Counted from the stretch's first letter, positions 49,681-60,253 are shown. The stretch: DNA of 64,000 nt from Paralithodes platypus (GCA_032716605.1 CM064503.1:1114400-1178399), one strand, 5' to 3'. The notes: generated by a model from the sequence alone, not told the origin. Numbers and translations are program-made.

Positions 49681-49810
49681 TCGCTCGCCAGGAAAAAAAT
49701 CGACACCTGGATGGGGATAAACGTCTTAAAACAGTAGACTGAATGGTGCCGAATGGATACAACCCAGAGAGAGAGAGAGAAAAACAAAAAAGGCAGGTCA
49801 CCCCCCTTAA
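49677..49810. mobile_element. right half of a family C foldback element
   Basis: Begins within TATCGCTCGCCAGGAAA and runs through AAACGTCTTAAAACAGTAGA to GCAGGTCACCCCCCTTAA. The left arm and core are missing; fused to LINE L5 at the shared TATCG. Confidence 0.85.
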
Positions 49811-49870
49811 ACCGCCGACTGTTTCAATTGTCGGTGTGCTTGTACCTTGGAGATAAGTCAGTAGATGATC

Positions 49871-50042
49871 CCCCCCCCCCCCCTCCCCTTATACGGCTCA
49901 GGGAAGGTCTTATGCAGATACAAAATATTCAGGTATGTAGCTACAAAAAATGCATTCACATAACGACGGGTGTGTGTGTGTGTGTGTGCGTGCGTGCGCG
50001 AAAAAAAAACCCACACACACACACACACACACACACACGCGG
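49871..50042. repeat. poly-C, then GT and CA tracts in inverted arrangement
   Basis: C run at 49871-49883; (GT)n at about 49969-49998, nine A, then (CA)n at 50011-50038: potential long hairpin. Confidence 0.85.
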
Positions 50043-50179
50043 GCGTACACTAAGGGTAAGATAATTCACCTGCTGATTAGGGTTCCGTAGCCTATAACAG
50101 TATCCATTTTCTGACGATGGGAGACTGAAACTGAACAAATAATGTGAACACGATACGAAGAGAAAGCTGCAAGAGTAAC

Positions 50180-50504
50180 TTAAGGGGAGATCTCCACTTG
50201 AGGGATTTTTTCTTGACCCCTTTCTCCCTCATGTTTAGCCCCATTGCTTTTGATATTATAAAACGTTTGCCCCATTAGTTTAGCGATTTTAAGAACTTTT
50301 ACCCCATATTAAGACCTTTCGTGCACTTCAGGTGTCGATTTTATCCTGGCGAGCGATAGCGAGCCTGTAATTTAAGAGTATCCGGCCTTCGGCCGGGACA
50401 TTTTTCTACCGAAAAATGTACAAATTTATCTTGAAAGGGACTCAAGGGGGTGTAATTTTAAGCTTGATGGAGGCCTAGGGAACAAACTAAATACCTCCCC
50501 TTAA
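50180..50504 (+). mobile_element. MITE family A, copy A8
   Basis: TTAAGGGGAGATCTCCACTT to TACCTCCCCTTAA; hairpins CCGGCC-TTC-GGCCGG (50382-50396) and ACATTTTTC-TACC-GAAAAATGT (50398-50419) both perfect. Confidence 0.95.
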
Positions 50505-50642
50505 CAGAGGATGGTTAGGGCGGACGAGGAAAACACTAGAATGACACTAATAAATATACATGAACATTATGAAGATGAGCTTGGGAAAATATACTTGGAA
50601 GCGAAAGAGTGGGACTAACTAACGGTCCAAACGGTAGGGCTT

Positions 50643-50963
50643 TTAAGGGGAGATTTCCACTTGAGGGATTTGTTTTCTTGACCCCTTTCTCCCTCATGGT
50701 TAGCCCCATTGCTTTTGAGATTTTAAGACGTTTGCCCCATTATTTTGACGATTTTAAGAACTTTCAACCCATTTCTGTCAATTTTAAGACCTTTCGTGCC
50801 ATTTAGGTGTCGATTTTATCCTGGCGAGCGATAGCGAGCCTGTAATTTAAGAGGAACCGGCTTTCAGCCGGGAAATTTACAAATTAATCTTGAAAAGGGG
50901 TCAATGGGGCGTATTTTAAAGCTTGATGGAGGTCTAGGGAATAAACTGAATACCTCCCCTTAA
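50643..50963 (+). mobile_element. MITE family A, copy A9
   Basis: TTAAGGGGAGATTTCCACTT to TACCTCCCCTTAA. GC hairpin is the CCGGCT-TTC-AGCCGG variant; the A/T hairpin is deleted (GGGAAATTTACAAATT). Confidence 0.95.
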
Positions 50964-51133
50964 GGCAGGTGGCCAGAATAAGGAAACACCAGGAGTATAA
51001 TTATAGAGATGGAAGTTAAAGGAGAGGAGGGATGGGCAAGGAAGGAGTGGGGATCTGGAAAGGGTAATGAATAGGCTAAGCTTGGCAATACGATACGAGG
51101 GCAAGTTCTGAAAGGAAGGGAAGGCATAGGGTA
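50964..51133. other. unique purine-rich sequence
   Basis: Spacer between two family A copies; nothing recognised. Confidence 0.5.
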
Positions 51134-51468
51134 TTAAGGGGAGGTTTCTAGTTTGTTTCCTACTCCTCCAGCAATCTTAAAATTTCACCCCCTTGACCCC
51201 CTTTCGGGATAAATTTGTACATTTTTCGGTAGAAAAATGTCCCGGCCGAAGGCCGATTACTCTTATATTACAGGCTCGCTATCGCTCGCCAGGATAAAAT
51301 CGACACCTAAATGGCACGAAAGGTCTTAAAATTGACAGAATGGTGCGGAAATTCTTAAAAATCACCAAACTAATGGGGCATACGTCTTAAAATCTCAAAA
51401 GCAATGGGGCTAGACATGAGGGAGAAAGGGGTCAAGAAAAAAGTCCTCAAGTGGAAATTTCCCCTGAA
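51134..51468 (-). mobile_element. MITE family A, copy A10
   Basis: TTAAGGGGAGGTTTCTAGTT to GGAAATTTCCCCTGAA, opposite orientation to A8 and A9; complete core. Confidence 0.92.
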
Positions 51469-51479
51469 CGGTGGGCCAT

Positions 51480-52533
51480 TTAACCCCTTCTTGACCGGTG
51501 AGGTATTTTGTACATGATATCGGCTACATTTGGACCATCTTTATGAAGCTTAGGGAGTATATATGGAAGCTAAAATGAAGCTTAGGGAGTATATATGGAA
51601 GCTAAAATGAAGCTTAGGGAGTATATATGGAAGCTAAAATGAAGCTTAGGAAGGATATAGGGTAGCTAAAATGAAGCTTAGGAAGGATATATGGTAGCTA
51701 AAATGAAGCTTAGGGAGTATATATGGAAGCTAAAATGAAGCTTAGGGAGTATATATGGAAGCTAAAATGAAGCTTAGGAAGGATATAGGGTAGCTAAAAT
51801 GAAGCTTAGGAAGGATATATGGTAGCTAAAATGAAGCTTAGGAAGGATATAGGGTAGCTAAAATGAAGCTTAGGAAGGATATAGGGTAGCTAAAATGAAG
51901 CTTAGGAAGGATATATGGTAGCTAAAATGAAGCTTAGGAAGGATATAGGGTAGCTAAAATGAAGCTTAGGAAGGATATATGGTAGCTAAAATGAAGCTTA
52001 GGAAGGATATAGGGTAGCTAAAATGAAGCTTAGGAAGGATATATGGTAGCTAAAATGAAGCTTAGGAAGGATATATGGAAGCTAAAATGAAGCTTAGGAA
52101 GGATATAGGGTAGCTAAAATGAAGCTTAGGAAGGATATATGGTAGCTAAAATGAAGCTTAGGAAGGATATAGGGTAGCTAAAATGAAGCTTAGGAAGGAT
52201 ATAGGGTAGCTAAAATGAAGCTTAGGAAGGATATAGGGTAGCTAAAATGAAGCTTAGGAAGGATATAGGGTAGCTAAAATGAAGCTTAGGAAAGATATAT
52301 GGTAGCTAAAAGGAAGCTTAGGAAGGATATAGGGTAGCTAAAAGGAAGCTTAGGAAGGATATAGGGTAGCTAAAAGGAAGCTTAGGAAGGATATAGGGTA
52401 GCTAAAAGGATTACTTGAGATAGTCTGTCTGTAGCCTTTAAATGGGTAGACGTCCTTCCTATGCTGAATAAAATCGTTTACTAGTTGTCACAGAATACAA
52501 TGCAGAGGACGTCACTGGTAATGGATGGGTTAA
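51480..52533. mobile_element. family B MITE expanded by a 32-bp minisatellite
   Basis: Ends TTAACCCCTTCTTGACCGGT and CACTGGTAATGGATGGGTTAA with normal B arms, but the centre contains the array at 51545-52408. Confidence 0.92.
51545..52408. repeat. 32-bp minisatellite, 27 copies, inside a family B element
   Basis: Unit GAAGCTTAGGAAGGATATAG-GGTAGCTAAAAT. It equals the B-arm sequence AGCTTAGGAAGGAT..GGTAGCTAAAAGG seen once in ordinary copies. 864 bp = 27 x 32 exactly. GAGTATATATGGAAG and AAGGATATAGGGTAG variants form runs. Confidence 0.97.
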
Positions 52534-52787
52534 GGGGAGATTTCCACTTGAGATATTTTTTTCTTGACTCCTTTCTCCCTCATGTTTAGCCCCATTGCTT
52601 TTCTTATTTTAAGACGTTCGCCCCATTATTTTGACGATTTTAATAACTTTCGACCCATTTCTGTCAATTTTAAGACCTTTCGTGCCATGTAGGTGTCGAT
52701 TTTTTCCTGGCGAGCGATAGCGAGCCTATAATATAAGAGGAACCGGCTTTCAGCCGGGAAAATTTTCTACCGAAAAATTTACAAATT
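52530..52787 (+). mobile_element. MITE family A, copy A11, 3'-truncated
   Basis: Starts at the TTAA that also ends the family B element, followed by GGGGAGATTTCCACTTGA. The core has the CCGGCT-TTC-AGCCGG hairpin, and similarity stops at ACAAATTAAT where SINE-B sequence begins. Confidence 0.9.
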
Positions 52788-53212
52788 AATGCAAGCATGT
52801 GATCCTCACGGGATTCGAACCTGGGATACCACATACAGATATTCGAACCTGGGTTACCACATACAGATATTCGAACCTGGGTTACCACATACAGATATTC
52901 GAACCTGGGTTACCACATACAGATATTCGAACCTGGGTTACCACATACAGATATTCGAACCTGGGTTACCACATACAGATATTCGAACCTGGGTTACCAC
53001 ATACAGATATTCGAACCTGGGTTACCACATACAGATATTCGAACCTGGGTTACCACATACAGATATTCGAACCTGGGTTACCACATACAGATATTCGAAC
53101 CTGGGTTACCACATACAGATATTCGAACCTGGGTTACCACATACAGATATTCGAACCTGGGATACCACATACAGATATTTAAATACTGTAACCATTACAC
53201 CACCAACACAGT
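52788..53212 (-). mobile_element. SINE-B copy with amplified B-box segment
   Basis: The right end carries the reverse A-box region (AACCATTACACCACCAACAC); the left end reads GATCCTCACGGGATTCGAAC. Between them, a 28-bp unit ATTCGAACCTGGGTTACCAC-ATACAGAT, containing the B box (GGTTCGAAT on the minus strand), repeats 13 times from 52813 to 53176, with a 14th decayed copy. Confidence 0.92.
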
Positions 53213-54295
53213 TAAAGGTTAAGTATATGACTACGAATGATATCCATTTATCGAATGCTGGATATTAACAAAATCATGTACTCAGACCCAACTGCACACT
53301 GAATAGCATAATGTTTAATTTAATTTTATTTACGAGAGTTCTACACAGTAACCCAATTTCATTAATTAGGCATATTACATCTTGAGAAAAAACAATATAC
53401 GGTATATATATATATAAACATATAAAATATAATAGACGCAATAATGGTGTAATCTTTGATCTGATATAAATGAAACTTCGCAAGTACATAAAGTGGCCAG
53501 ATACAAAGGCATTTGTAAGGTAGAACTAGCAAAATAACGTCCAGAGTAAAATGCCTGAATGAGGGGGTGCCTAATTCTGGTGAAGGGGAGGGATGAACCA
53601 TGACGACTTGCGAGGATAGAATATTCGGAAGCAAGTCAAAACAACCACATTCCTAAACGGCCACACACCAAAACTACTAAGGGGATAGATAAGGTTAAGT
53701 TTAGGTAGATTACTGTGAGGTTTGGTTAGATTGATTACATTAGGTTAGGTTTCATTAGGTTAGGCTTGGTTTTAGAGTTAGATTAGGATATCAGGATTAA
53801 GATTGGTTGTGGCCGTTCTGGTTGTAGTCATGTACGAGGAGTGTGGCCGTTCTGGTTGTAGTCATGTACGAGGAGTGTGGCCGTTCTGGTTGTAGTCATG
53901 TACGAGGAGTGTGGCCGGTTTGACTTGCGACCGTTTATTCAAAGCAGTAAGACCCATTTAAACAACAACCCTAGCTCTTTAATGATACATAACGATTGCA
54001 ATTTACATAGTTATTTTCGTTTGCATTGCTAAAGGAAATACGAGAATGCAAAATATGGAGAGCAGGTAGAACACTTGCGTCAGGAGCGGGGGCAAATGCT
54101 TTAGTTATTTTCGTGTTAGTTCCAAACAAATCTAGATATGCCTCATCAGATTTTTAATATTGTTCTCTATTGTACAGATTCAGCTACAAATGTCTCTACT
54201 TGAACTTTGAACTGACTATAGATTGTCTATACCAATCATGTTAAAAGGGTACCATTCAGATAATCCCAGCCTTCAAATCCAGCGGTCTGGTACTA
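53213..54295. other. unique sequence with 34-bp triplication
   Basis: GGCCGTTCTGGTTGTAGTCA-TGTACGAGGAGTGT occurs three times at about 53812-53913. TTAGGTTAGG words at 53739-53766. No gene recognised. Confidence 0.55.
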
Positions 54296-54490
54296 TAGGT
54301 AGCGCCAACGGACTTGACAATAATCTTGACTCCTTAACTTCTTATAACTCAAAATGAATGACAATAATCGGGCTGACGTTTCTATCATTTGGGAAGGTGT
54401 GGATATTTACAGCCAGTTTGCTCCAGGCCCTTTTGAGTTACAGAGAGGTCAGAGAGCAAGATTATTGTCAAGTTCGTTGGAGCTACCTAC
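54296..54490. mobile_element. palindromic element related to family D
   Basis: GGTAGCGCCAACGGACTTGA..CAATAATCTTGACTCC pairs with GCAAGATTATTGTCAAGTTC..GTTGGAGCTACC. Internal AACTCAAAATGA / CCCTTTTGAGTTAC resembles family D. Confidence 0.75.
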
Positions 54491-55450
54491 AGTTGGAAGG
54501 ATACTTGTGTCCAGGTCACCCTAGCCTTCGAATCCAGATGTGGCCAATGTCAAAACGGCGGTGGCGCGATGTCCTGACTAGCCTTCAGTGACAAAGCCCA
54601 TGGAGTGTACTGAACAAGCTCTCTCCCCTTGGTGTTCTGTCTCACTCAGACGTTAGTGAGAACCTGAGATGTTCAACTATGTGGCTCAGCAGTATTCCAG
54701 AGCAAATTTGTCTGTCTCATTTGCTAGGTAAGTGAGTAAGGGATTGGACAACGTATCGAAATATTAGCATATTCAACAAGATTAACTATATTTAATTTTT
54801 GGTGAGGGTGAATCATTATTAAGAGTGGTATATCGACCCTATAGGGTAAATGAAAATAAAAATAATAAAAAAACAAACCTGGGAATAAAAATCAATATAA
54901 ACTTACGCAAATGGAAAACAAACACAGAATTAGAGTGATAATTGGGCAGGGAATGACTCTAGTAAGATTCAAACAGGTATAGAGAATTTGTAAAGGAAAT
55001 AAGGCAAGCGGAAGATTGGCTGTGGTAAGACTAGGAATTTGTATTTTGTTTTTGTGTGTTAATTGTTTTCTGTTGTGTTGTCCCTATTCTGGCTCTGTCT
55101 TGAGTCGGCCCCACCCCCCCCCAAAAAAAAAGGAAACAAGGGTAAGAGAAAAGAGGAAAAATAGGAAAAGTGGGGATTGGGCCTGAGTATATAGAATAGA
55201 ATGGAAAACTAGGAGTGAGGATGAAGGAAGGAGAGAAGGATATACAAGTTTAGAATTGAAGTTGGGGTGAAGGGATTGTGGAAAGGATTAGACAGGAAGA
55301 AAGGAAATAGAAGTGGGATATGTGAGGTAAGACTGGATGTTGGTATATAATAGCTTGAGAATTAAAGTAAGAATAAGCGGTTGAGAAAGGATGGATTACA
55401 TAAAAGGAAGAGATATACTGTATCATCATTATAAGAGAACAAAGAAATTA
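54491..55450. other. unique sequence
   Basis: No coding family recognised; a possible exon-like interval at 54650-54727 is discussed in the findings. C and A runs near 55111-55130. Confidence 0.45.
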
Positions 55451-55452
55451 TT

Positions 55453-55454
<2 letters not shown>

Positions 55455-55500
<46 letters not shown>

Positions 55501-55505
55501 GAGAT
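55455..55505. repeat. GA microsatellite
   Basis: (GA)n; followed at 55640-55800 by CGCACACGAGAAACGCACAC-type repeats. Confidence 0.92.
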
Positions 55506-55884
55506 GGGGGGAGAGGAGAGTGGGGGTGGGAAGGTGGGCAAGACAAATGTTGAACAGAGTAGCTATTTGCCAGGTCCGTTGTACACACATAATGTATAGG
55601 GGGCTGCTGCAAGACGCCCAATCTGCAACGATACATCACGGCCTGCAACCACGCACACGAGAAACGCACACAGGACACGCACACACGCACACGAGAAACG
55701 CACCCACGCACACGGGACACGCACACACGTACACGTTCTTCCTGCACAAATATATTCACGTACACACAGTCAGACATGGAGTTTCTCGCGCACACATAAA
55801 TGCATGCACACTCATCAGCGGCTTTTTCCTCGTTCTGTAGTCGGTTTGTTTGTCTGTGTTTGTATTCCTCAGTGACTGTATTTG

Positions 55885-57080
55885 TTTATTACCTCCGTCA
55901 ACAAAGATGGACGGAGGTTATGTTTTTGCCTCCATTTGTCTGTTTGTTTGTATGTCTGTAAAGAAGATATCACAAAAAGCTATAAACTGACGTTCACGAA
56001 ATTTCGTGGCCATATTGGATATGCGCCAAGAGTACAAAGGAGTACAAAGGAAATCAAGCAACAACAGATCCAGTGACCCTTCTAGGTTGCTTGTCCTCCA
56101 AAACACTGTGGATCAAGTGTCCAAACAGTGGTTTAGAGTGGGTAAGGGAACATTGGAAAGGGAATTACTGCCCTGGAACTAATGTCCGTGGCAGGATTAG
56201 GAAGTTAGTAGGGGACAGATGGGTTAGTAACTGAGGGGGGGATAAAATAAAGTTATTCATTTACAAACGCAGTCAGTCGCGGGTTTGATGCGAGATATTT
56301 GTCTAGGCGGAGTTTAAATGATTCAACGGTGATGCAGTCTATAACGTTTCGGGGAAGCCCATTCCACAAGTTGACAACTCGATTGAAGAAGAAATTCTTA
56401 GATTCGTGCGAGTTAAAAGATTTACCAATAATTTTGCAACCGTTTCCCCGCGTGTAATTAGATTGGTCGATAGTGAAGTACTTACTACAGTTCATATTGT
56501 CGATGCCTTTGATGATTTTGAACACTTGAATTAAGTCGCCTCTTAATCTGCGCTGGGTTAAAGGAAATAGATTTAATTCTCTAAGACGCTCTTCGTATGG
56601 TTTGTTCTTTAGGCTAGGTATCATTTTGGTAACTCTACGTTGAACTCGTTCTAGCTTGTTTATATCTTTTTGGTAATAAGGGCACCAGGATTGAACGCAG
56701 TATTCCAGAAGAGGGCGGACTAAGGAATTGTAAAGGGTTAGGATAACTTCTTTGGATTTATGCTCAAATGACCTGCCTATAAAGCCAATTATTTTGTTTG
56801 CCTTCTTAACAACTTCTGAACATTGTTGACTCGGTTTTAGGTTACTCGATATTGTTACTCCCAGATCGGTTTCTCTGTTTACATTCTTAAGCTGAGTGCC
56901 ATTCATCGAATAGTTTGCTTTCTCATTTAGGTATCCGATATGTAGTACTTTACATTTATCCGCATTGAAACTCATTTGCCAAGAGAGAAGTGATTCAATT
57001 TTGGAGGCGATTGGCAAATCATACCTCCGCCAGCATAGGCGGAGGTAGGCGCTCTCCCGAGTGCCCCTCCAGTTTATATC
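55885..57080 (+). mobile_element. CTCCGYC..GGCGGAG dispersed element, split by a LINE fragment
   Basis: The left part (55885-56040) reads TTACCTCCGTCAACAAAGAT..GGACGGAGGTTATGTTTTTG, then GTCTGTTTGTTTGTATGTCT and TTTCGTGGCCATATTGG. The right end (57018-57080) reads GGCGGAGGTAGGCGCTCTCC then CGAGTGCCCCTCCAGTTT. These match the two ends of a repeat common in invertebrate genomes (recognised from memory). The middle holds a reverse-oriented LINE fragment. Confidence 0.75.
56253..57015 (-). pseudogene. LINE (jockey/CR1-like) ORF2 C-terminal fragment L1
   Basis: Uninterrupted frame of about 250 codons after the junction. The segment WQMSFNADKCKVLHIG is the stretch just after the RT palm in such LINEs, followed by DLGVTISSNLKPSQQC, SLVRPLLEYCVQSWCPYY, LERVQRRVTKMI, RRLRGDLIQVFKII and the tail VVNLWNGLPRNVID. 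The first roughly 28 residues of the open frame (to 57098) derive from the host element, not the LINE. No YADD catalytic motif or endonuclease is present, so it cannot act on its own. 3' UTR sequence may extend to about 56050. Confidence 0.88.
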
Positions 57081-57123
57081 TTTGAATCTGCTTCTCACTC
57101 ACTCTCACTCTCTGTTATTGAAC

Positions 57124-57255
57124 TGTCTTCGTAGCGCAATGGATAAATGCACTGTATTTCGGTGTGAGCATCCTAGGTTCGAATCTCTGGACTGACACAT
57201 GTATTTGTTGATTTCATTAATTGAGCTTAGGAGTAAAGTCGGTTGGTGGAGGGAA
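57124..57255 (+). mobile_element. SINE-A copy, plus strand
   Basis: GTAGCGCAATGGATAAATGC (A box), TTTCGGTGTGAGCATCCTAG, GGTTCGAATCTC (B box), then TTGTTGATTTCATTAATTGA and GTCGGTTGGTGG. Clearest intact copy; no discriminating tRNA acceptor stem. Confidence 0.88.
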
Positions 57256-57294
57256 CATAATAATGTATGTTAGTATTTGAATATTGAAATACTT

Positions 57295-57438
57295 TAAGCA
57301 CTACATCAATTAAGCACTACATCAATTAAGCACTACATCAATTAAGCACTACATCAATTAAGCACTACATCAATTAAGCACTACATCAATTAAGCACTAC
57401 ATCAATTAAGCACTACATCAATTAAGCACTACATCAAT
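57295..57438. repeat. 16-bp tandem repeat, 9 copies
   Basis: TAAGCACTACATCAAT repeated exactly nine times. Confidence 0.97.
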
Positions 57439-57558
57439 TTGGTACTGTGGATTATAACAAATTGTGAGTCCTCAGTGTAAATGCAACACGTAGACTTGGC
57501 AGAAAATGACTGTAGCTCTGAAATGTTTATCAACATTAGATGTGAAATCTATATCACA

Positions 57559-57826
57559 TTTGACCCTTTTTGTACCGGCGACGTGTTATTATATTTAATA
57601 TATCTAATATTACACAATATTTGTTCAGTTTCATAAAGGCATCCAGCAATAAACAGGCTTCAAAATATCTAACTTAACTCTTCTTACTACCACAGATCTT
57701 CTTAAACTTCACAAAATATCTCACTTAACTCTTCTTACTACCACAGATCCTTCTTAAACTTCACAAAATCGTCTACCCATAGCTAGAATAGAATTAATAA
57801 CACGTCGCTGGTACAGTAGGGGTTAA
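57559..57826. mobile_element. family B MITE with internal duplication
   Basis: TGACCCTTTTTGTACCGGCG to CGTCGCTGGTACAGTAGGGGTTAA; a 53-bp segment (CTTAACTCTTCTTACTACCA..CACAAAAT) is duplicated. Confidence 0.85.
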
Positions 57827-58180
57827 GATATTTTCTACCTGATATATGGTTTATGTAAAAAAACATTTGTATGTGTATGAAGAAGATTTGAAAGAGTGAT
57901 AGAGAGCCTGTTGCAATCAAAAGGTCAATTGAGTTTTTACCCCTTTGATTTCGAGAGGTCTTTACTATACTGAATACATATAATCGCCAAGTGTTAGTCC
58001 ATGTAAAAGAAAAGTGGCATAATGGTAATAAAATGGTTAGAAATGTAGGCGTTAGCATCCCCCCCCCCCCCCCCCCCTCTCTCTCCTGTCTGCCCCACCA
58101 AGGAAGAGAGAAAGGAGGAGTACGGTAGGAGGGACTGGTAACGAATATGTCACTCATTAATAGCTCCTCCTGGACACAAC

Positions 58181-58230
<50 letters not shown>

Positions 58231-59203
58231 TGGCGGGTAGAGACAGAAAGGGCAAGAGGTATATATACGGAGAGGCAGAAACAATCTATAAAAAGCGTAG
58301 AAGTAAACACCCTCACCATAATATTATCCCCCCCTGGTCTCAGCATCCTCGGGAACCCTCACAATTCTCTGAGTATTTGCTCACTTTGGCGTATCTGGGC
58401 GACGTGTAAGGAATCACATGCAGGACCTCTATTCTTGGGCTATACTTGGCTTTTGATTAATGGATCTCTCTCTCGTTCTCTCTCTCTCTCTCTCTCTTCA
58501 TCTTTGCTATCCTTTTCGTCCACTTTCTAGTAGGGTTGCTATCTATACTAGGATTAAGTCCTGGCAGGGATCGTAAGATCTGTGTAGCCAATGTATCTAT
58601 GTAAATTTATGTAAAAATATATGTAAATCTCTCTCTCATGGGCTCTCTCTCTCCCCCCCCCCCTCTCTCTCTCTCTTTCTGCCAGTATATAATGGTTTTG
58701 ACATCTGGTCTACATGGAACAAACCATCATGTGGAAGTTGTGGATGGTTCTACGGCAACACTAATTACATTGAGGGACCACAGAATTATGGAGATACTAG
58801 ACAAAATGGTTAGGCGTTATTATTGTTACTATTGGATACATTTAACTTTACTTTCTCTTAACGTATCACTGTGGATGGATCGTAGTGTCTGTGAGATACA
58901 ACTCTCTGTTACGTAACTTCTTGTAGCAAACGCACACGCACACAACCACACACACACACACACACACACACATGGACCTCGTGCATGTGTATGATTCACA
59001 TTTGCATAAGTGTGTATATTTATGCAAACACGGAACATGCAGTGTTCAAGCACTACTGAAATTACACACACACGCATTTGCACACTCCGTAAGATATACG
59101 TAAGATATACAGCCACACACATCTAAGCACGCGGTGGTACAGACATTCCTGCTTACTATAAGGGAGTATCTGGCAGAGGGAGTGTATATATAGGAATATT
59201 ATT
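57827..59203. other. sequence dominated by simple repeats
   Basis: C run at about 58060-58077, (GA)n at 58182-58228, (CT)n at 58465-58498 and 58628-58680, (CA)n at 58944-58972. No gene recognised. Confidence 0.6.
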
Positions 59204-59376
59204 ATAACCCCTTCTATACCGTCGACAGTTTAGGAAGGATCTCTAGCAATTATAAGGCTTCGAAATGTCTCAACCAACCCTTTTAACTACCACAGATCCT
59301 TCCTCAGCCGCATACAATCGTCTAAATGTATCTGAATTAAATACCAAAAAGACGGCGTCGGTACGGCAATGGTTAA
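59204..59376. mobile_element. family B MITE, short copy
   Basis: AACCCCTTCTATACCGTCGA to GTCGGTACGGCAATGGTTAA; left arm internally deleted. Confidence 0.85.
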
Positions 59377-59507
59377 ACACCTTGCGTGTATTACATACAC
59401 ACGTAGACAAGTACGAACAACATTGCCATTATCACAATCACAATAGCTATCGTCAACTCACAAATACCGTTTCTGCCATTATCATAACTACGAAGAGAAT
59501 TAAGTGT

Positions 59508-59834
59508 TTAAGGGGAGATCTCCACTTGAGGGATTTTTTTCTTGACCCCTTTCTCCCTCATGTTTAGCCCCATTGCTTTTGATATTATAAAACGTTTGCC
59601 CCATTAGTTTAGCGATTTTAAGAACTTTCACCCCATATTAAGACCTTTCGTGCAATTCAGGTGTCGATTTTATCCTGGCGAGCGATAGCGAGCCTGTAAT
59701 TTAAGAGGAACCGGCTTTCAGCCGGGACATTTTTCTACCGAAAAATGTACATATTTATCTTGAAAGGGACTCAAGGGGGTTGTAATTTTAAGCTTGATGG
59801 AGGTCTAGGGAACAAACTAAATACCTCCCCTTAA
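59508..59834 (+). mobile_element. MITE family A, copy A12
   Basis: TTAAGGGGAGATCTCCACTT to TACCTCCCCTTAA. Very similar to A8 but with the CCGGCT-TTC-AGCCGG stem (59711-59725). Confidence 0.95.
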
Positions 59835-59835
59835 T

Positions 59836-59897
59836 ACAATGGTCTACATGTAGCTGAAATCAAATAAAACAGACGTCACCGGTACAGAGGGGGCTAA
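59836..59897. mobile_element. family B right-end fragment
   Basis: GGTCTACATGTAGCTGAAAT..GACGTCACCGGTACAGAGGG; directly abuts copy A12. Confidence 0.75.
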
Positions 59898-60164
59898 ACA
59901 AATGATGTCTCAAATTAAACCAATACAGTACATGTCTGTGGAACTGCACTAGAAGCATGGAAGAGCTTGAAGTATATGGTGAAACAGAACAAGTCTCAGG
60001 AGAGGGATTCTAAGTGTCTATTTTCCCTCTTTTATTACTTTAAACATAATGAATAAGCTGTTGCGAAAGCTCGATACCAACATGACGATACTTATGGAAA
60101 ATCAGCTGCTGTCTATATTATCCTTAGTAATGTACCAACTCTTACTCGATTGTTTATAAACACA

Positions 60165-60166
<2 letters not shown>

Positions 60167-60253
<87 letters not shown>

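Noticed and set aside
52789..53268. 159-codon plus-strand frame (HTDIRTWVTTYRYSNLGY)
   Set aside because: Translation of the SINE B-box array; two overlapping frames are open.
57124..57190. tRNA gene
   Set aside because: Same reasoning: a SINE-A head with shared 3' tail in other copies.
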